Below are positions 63,116-64,000 of a DNA stretch of 64,000 nt, one piece after another. Source of the stretch: Limihaloglobus sulfuriphilus. GTDB taxonomy: Bacteria > Planctomycetota > Phycisphaerae > Sedimentisphaerales > Sedimentisphaeraceae. Made by a program: the position numbers and the translations under genes. The stretch spans positions 3,162,001-3,226,000 of the forward strand of contig NZ_CP019646.1 in NCBI RefSeq assembly GCF_001999965.1, in the 5' to 3' direction. The notes below the pieces were generated by a model. The model saw nothing but the letters and a program-made list of their open reading frames with translations, searched no databases and was not told where the DNA came from. Numbering within the stretch: position 1 is the first letter of the stretch; each line of letters begins with the position of its first letter.

Positions 63116-63490
63116 CTACGAAATCCATTTTGCGCCGTTATAAACCTTCTCGACTTTCATCACAACGGCCGCCTCTTTGGGCAGCTTGTCCGAGACCCAT
63201 TTTTTTACTTCCTCGAACATTTCACCCTCTGTGAATCTCTGGGCCTTTCCTTTTATCTGGTAGGAACCCTTATCATCATCGTGGACAACAAACGATATAT
63301 TTCCGTTGCTCAATATATTTTTGCGGGTTTTGTCGAGGTAGTTGTCGGCAATAAGAATGGTTTCATCGTCCATGACCTTCAGGTAGGCGATGTAAACAAC
63401 ATTGGGCATGCAATCCTGGTCGCTGGTTGCAACCGGTATGACATCCTGTTTTTCAATAGCGGATTTTACTTCTTCTGGTAGTTTTGCCAT
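63116..63490 (-). CDS. Pyridoxamine 5'-phosphate oxidase-like protein
   Basis: 124 residues forming a small split-barrel FMN-binding domain: PVATSDQDCMPNVVYIAYL, ILIADNYLDKTRKNIL and GSYQIKGKAQRFTEG. It is one of many PNPOx-like proteins with unknown substrate; not the true PdxH, which is longer. Stands alone. Confidence 0.85.
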   Translation of the reverse strand: MAKLPEEVKSAIEKQDVIPVATSDQDCMPNVVYIAYLKVMDDETILIADNYLDKTRKNILSNGNISFVVHDDDKGSYQIKGKAQRFTEGEMFEEVKKWVSDKLPKEAAVVMKVEKVYNGAKWIS

Positions 63491-63841
63491 GATTTACCTT
63501 ACTAATAAACTAAAACTTTTGAATTAAAGATAACAAGGGCAGGCGTTTACGCTTCAGTGATTACGCCGCGCAACTCGGTGCGGGCATATCATCTGTGTAT
63601 GTCAAACACATTACCTATAAATATACTACAGATATATTATATATAAATCAACCTGAAACATATTTTTTCTCGCCACTGGCAATATCAATGAAGATATATA
63701 AGGTAATAGCAGCCAGACTATGGAATAAAACAGAAGAGTTATATAATCAGTTTTTTATCTCTATCAGTTCTTAAAGGACTTATTACAATTATTGCGGCAT
63801 ATAATCGCAGCTAAACCTCTCGGTTCTGCTGCCTTGCGGTT
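63491..63841. other. Gap without recognisable gene
   Basis: About 350 AT-rich bases. I see only a decayed hairpin-repeat trace (GGGCAGGCGTTTACGCTTCA at 63538-63557) and no convincing reading frame, RNA or promoter. Confidence 0.5.
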
Positions 63842-64000
63842 TTATTCTATCGGGCGGACGGGTCTTTTGTTTACAGTATCGTCAAGCCACTGGCCAAAGA
63901 CCGTCTGAAAAGTTGTTTCGTCTGTCTTTAATGGTTCGCCGTCAATCTCCGAAGGCATGTTTTTACTGCCGTCTTTGAAACTGATCCCGTCAAAATATGC
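63842..64000 (-). CDS. Unidentified protein, C-terminal end only
   Basis: An open minus-strand frame runs from the window edge to a TAA at 63842-63844, giving 52 residues that include YFDGISFKDGSKNMPSEIDG and end in KRPVRPIE. The composition is protein-like and the frame is open to the edge. I do not recognise the family; the start lies outside the window. Confidence 0.6.
   Translation of the reverse strand, partial: AYFDGISFKDGSKNMPSEIDGEPLKTDETTFQTVFGQWLDDTVNKRPVRPIE

Overview
The window looks like a chromosomal segment of a Planctomycetota bacterium of the class Phycisphaerae, probably Sedimentisphaerales-like. This is an inference from gene content: a PEP-CTERM surface protein, a giant beta-helix/dockerin/Fn3-like exoprotein beside a secretin, a CE15-type esterase, a sulfatase, VIT/VWA proteins, a bacterial topoisomerase VI A subunit and a TPR lipoprotein. 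No rRNA or taxonomic marker settles it.

Layout. Bases 1-2163 hold an AT-rich HNH - Vsr - HNH nuclease island whose left part, probably with a cytosine methyltransferase, lies outside the window. From 2181 to 10085 come MoxR, TypA, an antitoxin-type nucleotidyltransferase with a truncated HEPN partner, topoisomerase VI A, an SGNH hydrolase and a CE15-type esterase. Bases 10481-16511 hold a PEP-CTERM gene with a strong promoter and a folded leader, then dnaN - dciA-like - gyrB, a TPR lipoprotein and tRNA-Leu(CAA). Bases 16813-26517 hold a BASS transporter and then a run of minus-strand genes: UroD-like, SWIM, rnhA, Bro-N, ABC-F, GGQ factor and parB.

Bases 26518-27072 form a gene-free AT-rich region with two perfect parS sites and four DnaA-box-like sequences, a good candidate for oriC. 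Genes to its left back to 17.9 kb run leftward. Genes to its right up to 51.9 kb run rightward, apart from one transposase. The right side carries an RNA methyltransferase, Fic, trxB, a secretin, a 2879-residue exoprotein, an O-methyltransferase, larC, an AAA/DUF4143 ATPase, an ISL3 element that has split a nucleotidyltransferase gene, a secreted TIM-barrel protein and a sulfatase. From 51995 to 59339 the minus strand carries VWA, VIT-VWA, histidine kinase and response regulator genes. The end holds serA, a DUF5131 - TcmP pair, a PNPOx-like protein and the tail of another gene.

The most striking non-genic signal is a population of short perfect hairpins in the intergenic gaps. They fall into several sequence-unrelated stem families, yet nearly all carry the tetranucleotide GTAG directly at the foot of the stem. 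Stems within a family differ by compensating base changes. This is the architecture of REP elements mobilised by RAYT (Y1) transposases, but no RAYT gene lies in the window. They are interleaved with a second, longer repeat and with a TGTCAGACA-centred palindrome.
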